Positions 9,491-16,480 of a stretch of DNA of 42,500 nt are shown here, piece by piece. The stretch covers positions 718,015 through 760,514 of the forward strand of contig CAUYUJ010019248.1 in the NCBI GenBank assembly GCA_963575745.1. Reading direction: 5' to 3'. Positions within the stretch are counted from its first letter, which is position 1. The number at the start of each line of letters is the position of its first letter. This DNA is from Prorocentrum cordatum (Eukaryota > Sar > Dinophyceae > Prorocentrales > Prorocentraceae). The translations under genes were made by a program, and so were the position numbers. The notes beneath the pieces were generated by a model. The model made no database searches. It worked only from the letters and a program-made list of their open reading frames with translations, and had not been told where the DNA came from.

Positions 9491-10386
9491 GAACGCACGG
9501 GCTGCGGTCGCCGCCGCGTCGCCGCAACATGAGGAGGTGGGAGGAGGAGGAGGAGGAGGAGGAGGAGGGGAGGAGGAGGAGGGGAGGAGGAGGAGGAGGA
9601 GGAGGAGGAGGAGGAGGAAGGGCCCTCCGCGCCAGCGCCCGGCGGCCCCGCCGCTGCGACTTGGCGCGGCGCCTGGCGAGAGGGCAGCTCTGGGCCTGGC
9701 CGCCGGCGAGGGGACGGGCCGCCCTGGCCCCCCCTGCCAGGACTGGAGGCCTGGAACTGGGCACCAACACCACCTCCTCCTCCCTCCTCCTCTCCTCTCC
9801 TCTCCCCCCTCCTCCCCTCCCCCTCCTCCTCCCCTCCTCCTCTCCACCTCCTCCTCCTCCTCTCCTCCTCCTCCTCCCTCCTCCTCCTCCTCCTCTCCTC
9901 CTCCTCCTCCTCCTACCTCCTCCCTCCTCCTCCTCCTCCTCCTCCTCCTCCTCCTCCTCCCACCTCCTCATGTTGCGGCGACGCGGCGGCGACCGCAGCC
10001 CGGCTGCCTCCACAAGGGGGAAGCTGATCCTAGATCTCGGTGCTGGTGGTACTCTTTCGGCCACCTTGGAAGCCAGAATTGTTACTCCACCATCACCGAG
10101 ATCGGGATCTTCTTCCCTCGGTAGAGGCACACCGCCGATATCGGTGTTGGTGTCGACCTCTAGGCCTGCGACAGGACTCGAGGACCGGCCATCGCGATCG
10201 CCGCGCGGACGGCGGCCTCTCGAAGCCAGCCCGCCAGCCCCGCACCAACTTCCGGAAGGCACCATCAGGTCGGGCATCTCCCCCTACGGGCGTACTTCGG
10301 AGGAAGACAACCAAAAATGGTCAACGAGAGTCGACCAAATCGTCCCCAGACTGTTTTTCTGGACTATTTTGTGGAACATTCCTCCT
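9491..10386. repeat. duplicated ~1-kb unit, copy 2, with internal inverted repeat
   Basis: Repeats the 8504 unit without the family B insertion. A (CCT)n tract (about 9770-9960) ends in an inverted copy of the unit's start: CATGTTGCGGCGACGCGGCG to 10002 is the reverse complement of 9498 onward. So 9498-10002 is a large inverted repeat with GGA and CCT arms. The block 10008-10386 matches 9110-9488. Confidence 0.75.
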
Positions 10387-10407
10387 GTAGAGAGGGCCAT
10401 GCCCGAC
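10269..10407. mobile_element. family A element, complete short copy
   Basis: GTCGGGCATCTCCCCCTACG at the left and CTGTAGAGAGGGCCATGCCCGAC at the right form inverted ends 139 bp apart. It sits at the right end of the second duplicated unit. Confidence 0.7.
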
Positions 10408-10469
10408 TGCAAGGAGCCGTTCCGTCACCCGCTCGTGTGGGCCAGCGGCGATCGCAAGCCGAGGTAGGC

Positions 10470-10731
10470 TGCGCCAGGAATCCGCGGCTTGGATCGAGAC
10501 TGCATACAAACCTATGCGCCAAGGCTCAAAGACCTATGTGTCAAGGCTCAGTCCACCTCGTCGTAAAAAACCTTTGTGCGTTCAAAAATTCCCTAAATCC
10601 CTTTTAACCCTAAATCCCTAAATGCCCTAAATCCTTTGTGCGTCGTAAAAAAAAACCCTTTTAACCCTAAATCCCTAAATTCCTTTATTCGGGCTTCTGG
10701 ATTAGCCGCGCCAAGAGTCCGCGGCTTGGCT
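10470..10731. repeat. degenerate CCCTAAA telomere-like tract between direct repeats
   Basis: 10589-10681 contains repeated AACCCTAAATCCCTAAAT blocks separated by CCTTTGTGCGTCGTAAAA, which also repeats. CCCTAAA is the complement of the TTTAGGG-type telomere unit. A GCGCCAnGAnTCCGCGGCTTGG direct repeat flanks it (about 10470 and 10709). Confidence 0.6.
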
Positions 10732-10907
10732 CACGGGATGGCTGGCGCGGCGGAGCTCTTCCGGCGGGCCCATGGCCGAGAGAGGCGCCCGGCAGGCGGC
10801 CCGGCTCCGCCAGATGTGCTGGCTGCTCGGCGCGCGCCCGAGCAGACGGCTCGCAGCAGCAGGGCGGGAGCGGGGGAGGGGGAGGTCCCGAAGGTGGGAG
10901 GAGCTCC

Positions 10908-11081
10908 GAGGCGGGAATTTATCCATATCCACCGCCTGGAGGGCCAGTTTTCGGAGCATCGGCAGGCGGTGGACATGGACATATTCGGGCCCCCGGGGGC
11001 CAAAATATATCCATGTCCACCGCCCGCTGGGGCGCCAGGACGTCGGTTCCCAGGCGGTGGATATGGATAAATCCCCGCCTC
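10908..11081. mobile_element. nested palindromic foldback element
   Basis: The outer arms 10908-10939 and 11050-11081 are inverse copies over 32 bp with one mismatch (GAGGCGGGAATTTATCC...). Inner arms 10965-10989 and 11000-11024 repeat the same GGCGGTGGAyATGGA theme in inverse order. The centre is a perfect 14-bp palindrome, GGCCCCCGGGGGCC (10988-11001). It has no coding capacity; identity as a mobile element is inference. Confidence 0.6.
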
Positions 11082-11737
11082 GCAGGAGCCGGCATCGAAG
11101 GCAAAGGCAGTGCCAGGCTGCCGAAGGCCCAGACTGCCAGACAGCACACCACGGACATCACAAAGTCACTAGGGCCGCTCGCATTCGTGAGACCGCACTG
11201 CAAGCCCACATCGACTTCAACGCAAAAACCCCGAGCATGCCTAGGCCAAACAAGCCAGTCTGCTGGCTCGACGGTTGTTATGTCACGTCGGCCACCGATG
11301 CGCCGAAGCATAATCGTTATTGCAGTGGCGTGTCCTGAAGAGGAAGCAATAACGTTACGCTATGGTTCGTCTATCAACAGGGTCATCGATCTGGCCGATA
11401 CCTGCTCTGGTTGTTTAATCATCGGTTGCTTATCAATTTCCCGCTGCAGCGTTCATCGGCATTCTCGGCATCTTTCAAGTCACTAACACGGCTGAACTGG
11501 ACACTTTTCTGGTCGATCATTTCACGTCTTCTTCATGTACAGCACCCCTTCCCCCTGTGGACTGCTAGCACCGCGACGTTCGGCCTGGCTGGGCGGGAGA
11601 GCTTTCCAGGTTCTCCCTGGTGTGCAGCATATAGTATACAATTCCCTCTGTAACCTCACAAGGGAAAAGCCACTCCTGGCCACTTCCATGCAACTGTAAA
11701 TATCTCCCCGCGTGAAACCACACCGAAAAAACACGCC
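11082..11737. other. unique flank of element 1, no gene recognised
   Basis: Mixed sequence with no recognised protein or RNA. The target duplication shows that 11,742 and 27,774 were adjacent before element 1 inserted. Confidence 0.45.
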
Positions 11738-11742
11738 CAGAC

Positions 11743-12014
11743 AGTCGAAAGTGAGCCTGGTAGGTCAAATAGCATCCGTCTCCATGGGAGGCGGATGAGC
11801 TCACATTGCATCCAGTTCCATGTCGAAGGAATACGATATGGGGAGTGGATGGGTAGGATAGGATAAGATCGATGTATCGGTCTTTCCAGCACATAGCGAA
11901 CACTAAGGTAAGCGTCCGGGCAAATAGGGCGCGCGTGCCTTGAGCCAAAGGCAACGGCGCGCGAGCTATACTCCCGATTCTATATAACATCTCCCAAAGA
12001 GCTACCCTTAAAGT
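11743..12014 (-). repeat. Element 1 3' LTR
   Basis: Copy of the right LTR. The ends are not the usual TG...CA; on the plus strand it runs AGTCGAAAG...TTAAAGT. It holds a leader-like sequence (11939-11957), a TATATAA stretch (about 11981) and a 25-nt hairpin, CATCCGTCTCC-AT-GGGAGGCGGATG (11773-11797). The right edge is uncertain by 1 nt. Confidence 0.9.
11939..11957 (-). promoter_or_regulatory. spliced-leader-like sequence in the 3' LTR
   Basis: The sense strand reads CCGTTGCCTTTGGCTCAAG. It matches the dinoflagellate spliced leader at the CCGT start and the TTTGGCTCAAG end, with a 2-nt deletion in the middle. It is the partner of the copy at 27692-27710. Confidence 0.7.
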
Positions 12015-12381
12015 CGGGAGGGGAGGAGACGGAGAGTATAGTCGCGCAGCCGTTAGGCTCTACAAAGGCCGCGCGCACGACTGTTTGCAAGAAAAGCAGT
12101 GTGTACAGTCTGGCCTAACACCAGACTGTAAGGCGAGTTTCCTCGCAAAGCATTTCGCGCAAATACGAGATAGCCCCTTCGGACATCGGCTCAGCTAGAG
12201 GTAAGCCAAACGGGCCATACCTCACCGAGCAAGCGGGTATTAAGGCAAAGAGCCTGAATCATATAAAGCCGGCTCGTTGCCAGGCGTGAAATGTGAGGCT
12301 CGTTTCCGAGCACCTAGAAGGGCGCCTCTGTAGTAGGCGCCCATGCTGGCAAATTGGACCGCGGGAGGCAACAAGGACAGA
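12015..12381. other. Element 1 3' untranslated region
   Basis: Between the RNase H end and the 3' LTR. Next to the LTR the plus strand is purine-rich (GGGAGGGGAGGAGACGGAGAG), so the sense strand is pyrimidine-rich, the opposite of a normal polypurine tract. It holds a strong 10-bp hairpin and two of the GNRA-type hairpins (12133, 12298). Confidence 0.6.
12104..12130 (-). other. 10-bp perfect hairpin near the 3' LTR
   Basis: TACAGTCTGG, a 7-nt loop, then CCAGACTGTA. A GCGAG-TTTC-CTCGC hairpin follows two bases later (12133-12146), so the RNA here should form two adjacent stem-loops. A role in 3'-end processing, packaging or dimerisation is a guess. Confidence 0.6.
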
Positions 12382-12572
12382 CTAAAATTGATTAGACTTG
12401 GGTTTGTTTCTGTCCTCGGGACCCCGAAAGGAAACAAACTGCTTCACGTCATACTTGAATGACTGAGTGCCTGACATCACTTCCAAAAGCAGCTCCCGAT
12501 CGATGCTTCCCTTTGTATGCCCATCTGCGGTCATATCTGTAGTATCACACCACTGCACATTATGCACTATAC
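12382..12572 (-). pseudogene. RNase H C-terminal end, shifted frame
   Basis: This frame reads VQWCDTTDMTADGHTKG, the usual end of copia RNase H (WxDTxxMxADxxTK), followed by IDRELLLEVMSG. It directly continues the upstream protein, which stops at 12567 in another frame. A single-base indel at about 12,572 therefore separates the last ~60 residues from the rest. The ATG at 12567 is unlikely to be a real start. Confidence 0.75.
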
Positions 12573-15191
12573 ATCCATGAACTCACGTATCCAGCTGATA
12601 TGTCCAAGCAGAGTCCGTTCTGTCGGTATCTTAAGATCCTTGCTTGATAACGATTTATAAACCGACTCAGCGTCTATGGTAAGAGATACTTTAATGGCTA
12701 GGCCCCCAACTTCACGCATATCTCGTAGTTGTCGTGGAGTCAGAGCCCCTGCCTTGAGCTCGTGGAGAGTGATGAGCGTAGGGTAACACTCATCGAGGTT
12801 ATGTGCAGCTGCGAGTGCCTCCGCAGCATAGCTGGACCTCACCTGCAGTCGGTGTGATTTGCATAGTCCGTCACAGAGGTGAACGACGGATTTGCCTTGA
12901 GGCGAGTTTCCTTGCCGTAGTACGTTGGCCCCGCGTATGCCGTAGCCCTTGGTCTCATCGTCCTCCTCCCCGGTGAGCTTCCGATGCCCCGCATCGCTGT
13001 GTATGTCAACTTCATTCGTCGGCTTCATCCGAGGGAAGGTGATGCGTTTCGGGCTGCTGATCAGCTTTCGCGTCACCGCATTCAGTCGTCTGACTTGTAG
13101 GTTGGTGGGCTCTTGGATTTTCTGGAGAGAGACCACGTATGCCATGAGCCAGATTTGAGTAAGAAGGGCATAGGCGAGGGCTCCTCGCAAGCTGACGAAC
13201 ATGTCGGTGATGAGTTTCGTGGCTTTGGCATCGGCCGCCGCTCCTGTAAGTTCTGGGTGTGTGATAGGACGTAGTTGTTTGATATACTCGTCCTGATCCA
13301 TGATCACATCCCCTTGGTCAGTCTCAGTGTAGCGAACGGCGCAGTTCGTATATGAGTGTTTGTTAAGCTTGCATTTGCCAAACACCTTTTCGACACGTTG
13401 TACATAGTCGTCTATATGTTTCTCTAGGCCTGTCATATTAATGTCATCGACATGTTTTGCCGTTAGCAAATCTTGGCTGAATTCAAATTCAGGATCATAG
13501 CTGGTCGGTGTAAGGCCTATAGCTCGTGTGGTCGTACGAAGTTTGAGAGAGGGCGCTCTGGGGGCGTCCTTTGTACCCGTTCCTGGCTTGAGGCACCTGA
13601 GGCAGTGTCGGCTTTCGTCATAGGATGAAAAGCCGGGTAGTGTACGAAGTACCTGAGCACTTCCCGGTGGAAGGGTGAAGCAAACCATGCGAGTTTCCTC
13701 GCCGGTGGCATGGGCAAGTTCCTCATAGGTCAGACCCTTGAGGAACGCTTTGTCGATATCCATGGATGCTAAGATCCACTCTGGATGGCGTGCCGCCTCA
13801 CTTGCCAGGAGTCTCTGGGACTGCCTTCGGGCGGTTCCCGAGAAGGTTTCCACATCGAAAGCCTCAGTGTCCATAAATCCACGAAGGACAAGTCTGAGAC
13901 GGATGGCTGTAACGTTCTCGGTACCTACCTTCACAAACTTCCACTTATATACATACCTGGATGTCATGATGTTAGAAGCATTGGGTAAATCATACATCTC
14001 AAAGCATCGGTTATCAATCCAGATTTTGAGTTCAGTGTACAAGGCTTCACTAACCTCTTTTGGGTGTGCTGCTATGTCGGCTTTGGTGAGTAGGTCATCT
14101 TCCTTGACTACCACAGCACGTTTAGCAGCAGAGGATACATATACTCTCATCGTTGCGACCATATCAGTGTCGAGCTGTGCAAGTTGGGTCTGATCCAACA
14201 CTACCTTTGACATTTCTGATGTAAAACATAACTCGACATAGGGACCATATTCATCACTATCAAGAGAGTAGCTCTCAGCAGGTGTGGTTGAGCAGAGAGA
14301 GAGAGAGACTAGACAGGGCTCTTGTGGTTCAGGCTCGTCTCCGAGCGTTTCCGACAATGCGATGTCTTCTTCGTCCACAGATGCTGAAACCAAAACACAT
14401 TGGTCAGGCAGCATGGTTGTTGGGACGCAGTAGAGATAATCGTCGGTAGTTGTCGTGGGATGAAGGTCCATACGTAACTCGTCGTACCACTCTTCCAGCA
14501 TCATGGCTTCGATATTAGGTTCCTTGTTTTCTTCATAGATTGTCGACAGACGGCCTTCACTCGGCGATGAAGCACCTGGGGTATCTGGTGGAGGCCTGTT
14601 TCCAAGCGAATCGTGTTCTCCAGACGTGGTGCCTGAGTGCTGATACTTGGCCAGGTCGTCGTGAAATCCGAAGGAAGGAACACGTGAAGTCAAGCATTGG
14701 ATATGTCTGGAATGAGTGCTACCAGTGATTTGAGAGATGTTCAGGCCAGTGCCCACACACCCATAGTAGTGGAAGGCTGGGCTGATATCATTGTCGTAGT
14801 GGATCAGCGTAGACCCGGTGGCGTACTTTACTGCAGGTAGACTTGCCACACTTTTGGCCAATCTAACTGCTACTACGTGTTCTACTCGGAAATAATTTCG
14901 CACGAGATACTGTAGTGCTAGATGTACGCGCGGGTGAAACTTGCTGTCGTCTGAAAGATTGAGGTTTCCCTTGTAGTCTGGGATGTGGCCAAAGACTTTG
15001 GCAGGTTTCCCTGCGCCGAGGTGTGCCACATACGTAAGGACGGTTTGCATGGCCATACTATCCATGCCAAGTTCCCGTGTGAGGAGACATTCAATGTATA
15101 GTGTGTGGCGAGCATCAGTATACATCACGATTACCTCACGAGATCCTGCCTTGACAACAATATGTCCTCTTTCAGGCACGTTACGGATCAC
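12567..15191 (-). CDS. Pol C-terminal part: integrase tail, reverse transcriptase, RNase H
   Basis: An 874-codon frame. The first ~60 residues (VIRNVPERGHIVVKAGSREV) are the C-terminal end of integrase, cut off from it by a frameshift at about 15,240, so the ATG at 15191 is probably not the true start. A long acidic linker follows. RT motifs: MDIDKAFLKG with Asp478, GTGTKDAPRAPSLKL, and the catalytic pair in KHVDDINM (Asp582-Asp583), a His-for-Tyr variant of YVDD. RNase H starts near DIHSDAGHRK, includes RSSYAAEALAAAHNLDE, and is interrupted by a frameshift before its last ~60 residues. Hairpin copies lie in RT (13689, encoding GEETRM) and RNase H (12902, encoding QGNSP). It would copy the element RNA to DNA in the particle. 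Confidence 0.9.
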   Translation of the reverse strand: MIRNVPERGHIVVKAGSREVIVMYTDARHTLYIECLLTRELGMDSMAMQTVLTYVAHLGAGKPAKVFGHIPDYKGNLNLSDDSKFHPRVHLALQYLVRNYFRVEHVVAVRLAKSVASLPAVKYATGSTLIHYDNDISPAFHYYGCVGTGLNISQITGSTHSRHIQCLTSRVPSFGFHDDLAKYQHSGTTSGEHDSLGNRPPPDTPGASSPSEGRLSTIYEENKEPNIEAMMLEEWYDELRMDLHPTTTTDDYLYCVPTTMLPDQCVLVSASVDEEDIALSETLGDEPEPQEPCLVSLSLCSTTPAESYSLDSDEYGPYVELCFTSEMSKVVLDQTQLAQLDTDMVATMRVYVSSAAKRAVVVKEDDLLTKADIAAHPKEVSEALYTELKIWIDNRCFEMYDLPNASNIMTSRYVYKWKFVKVGTENVTAIRLRLVLRGFMDTEAFDVETFSGTARRQSQRLLASEAARHPEWILASMDIDKAFLKGLTYEELAHATGEETRMVCFTLPPGSAQVLRTLPGFSSYDESRHCLRCLKPGTGTKDAPRAPSLKLRTTTRAIGLTPTSYDPEFEFSQDLLTAKHVDDINMTGLEKHIDDYVQRVEKVFGKCKLNKHSYTNCAVRYTETDQGDVIMDQDEYIKQLRPITHPELTGAAADAKATKLITDMFVSLRGALAYALLTQIWLMAYVVSLQKIQEPTNLQVRRLNAVTRKLISSPKRITFPRMKPTNEVDIHSDAGHRKLTGEEDDETKGYGIRGANVLRQGNSPQGKSVVHLCDGLCKSHRLQVRSSYAAEALAAAHNLDECYPTLITLHELKAGALTPRQLRDMREVGGLAIKVSLTIDAESVYKSLSSKDLKIPTERTLLGHISWIREFMDV

Positions 15192-16477
15192 AGGGAATGG
15201 GCCGTTCCAGCCTCCATGATCGTCCTTAGTGGCAGTGGGTCGATGGAGTCGACCAGATCCCCTGCTGAGTAAAGGCGAGCACCATCTGGAGCCGTTTTAG
15301 CCCTGAGAGCACGATTTGTCTTGGCCACAGCAGTGGCTTGAGTTATGGCTTCTAGGCTAAATTCCCTCGCACGACGTTCCCGTTCGTGTCCTGACGTCTC
15401 GGGCCCCTTGGGAAAGTCAAGGGTGTCGAGGTCAGGAAGAAAGGAGGGCTGACGTCCAGTGTGTGCTTGGTATGGCGATACTCCGTTGTAAAACGTGAAG
15501 GCGTTGGTAACGAACATGCCTTCAGCCAATGCTCTAGTGAATACAACAGGGATGTTGTGTCTATTCAGCTCTTCCTCAATCATGTGGAGGACGCCCCTGA
15601 GAATACCGTTTCGTGACTCAATTGAAGTCGCGTGTTGGCCAGGCGCTCGGATGCGGAGTTCTGTACCCTTATTAGCCATCATGGCCTTAGCGGTATCATT
15701 GTTCAGGGCGCCTTCTCCGTCTGAGTATAAGACTTTGAAGGGACCATGATAGGCAATCCAGCAGTAGTGGTAGGCGCCAAGTATAGTGTCACGTTCTCTG
15801 TCGGAGATTTCTTGGCCTGCTGCCAGGCGAATGCAACGATCCACAACGTGGAATATGGTTCGTTTCTTGTAAAACATGAGACCCATTTCGCCTTCATTGA
15901 GCCAATTACCAGGAAGGCTCACCGAAGGTAATGTTGAGTTTTCTGGACGTTCCCATGCTCTGCATTCCCGACAGGTATCGCAAACTTCTTCGATCCCATT
16001 CAGTCGAACGTTGTCCAGTCCCACTTTGTCTAGGATTAGCCTCATCTTGGGTTCCTTCGCATGATACCACCGTAGGTGCAGTTTACGGAGTTCCTTTTTA
16101 ACGACGTGAGGCTCATGACTACGGAGATTTTGCAGACTGTGTTGGATGTCAAATCTCGTCCAGTCGGGTAGTCGTGGAGCCCCCGAGCCGGTGGAGGCAA
16201 GAGGGTTCCTTGTAGCTCTCCGCAGTCGGTCTCCTTCGTCAACTGCATCTGGTGGTGGTGGTACGCCTTGTAGGCGGCCACGACGGGCCGCTACCTGTGG
16301 CGGTTCGCTAGAGGACGCAGAAGGCGTGTTTCCACGCTCGGGGGCCTCTCGTAGCATGTCGTAACTGCTGGCACCAGATGTCGGATCAGCGTTCCCGAAG
16401 GATCGTGGTCGTGGTGGCCTGGCGCGTGCGCCTTGGCGGCCACCTGGCGCTGAAGCTTGGCCCTCACCAGGTTTAGG
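15188..16477 (-). CDS. Integrase (copia type), first catalytic Asp lost
   Basis: The frame is continuous with the upstream ORF apart from one TGA (16478-16480); the first ATG is at 16357. Counting from it, an HHCC zinc-binding region (LRKLHLRWYHAKEP...CDTCREC) spans about residues 90-135, followed by the catalytic core. Asp213 in LYSDGEGAL and Glu247 in TSIESRNGILR are 34 apart, as expected. The first Asp position reads Gly159 (EMGLMFYKK, codon GGT where GAT is expected). At about 15,240 a one-base shift breaks the frame: the other frame continues DDHGGWNGPFPVIRNV into the next ORF. The N-terminal part holds the hairpin at 16324 (RGNTP). Strand transfer by this copy is unlikely. Confidence 0.88.
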   Translation of the reverse strand, partial: PKPGEGQASAPGGRQGARARPPRPRSFGNADPTSGASSYDMLREAPERGNTPSASSSEPPQVAARRGRLQGVPPPPDAVDEGDRLRRATRNPLASTGSGAPRLPDWTRFDIQHSLQNLRSHEPHVVKKELRKLHLRWYHAKEPKMRLILDKVGLDNVRLNGIEEVCDTCRECRAWERPENSTLPSVSLPGNWLNEGEMGLMFYKKRTIFHVVDRCIRLAAGQEISDRERDTILGAYHYCWIAYHGPFKVLYSDGEGALNNDTAKAMMANKGTELRIRAPGQHATSIESRNGILRGVLHMIEEELNRHNIPVVFTRALAEGMFVTNAFTFYNGVSPYQAHTGRQPSFLPDLDTLDFPKGPETSGHERERRAREFSLEAITQATAVAKTNRALRAKTAPDGARLYSAGDLVDSIDPLPLRTIMEAGTAHSL

Positions 16478-16480
16478 TCA
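16478..16480 (-). other. in-frame TGA between the finger ORF and integrase
   Basis: Sense CCC TGA CCT. The same frame stays open for ~120 nt before the next ATG (16357), reading PKPGEGQASAPGG. A CGA-to-TGA change is the simplest cause; readthrough cannot be excluded. Confidence 0.8.

Noticed and set aside
11565-11990. Minus frame in the 3' LTR resembling the start of the membrane ORF
   Set aside because: It is the LTR copy of that start running into host flank, not a separate gene.
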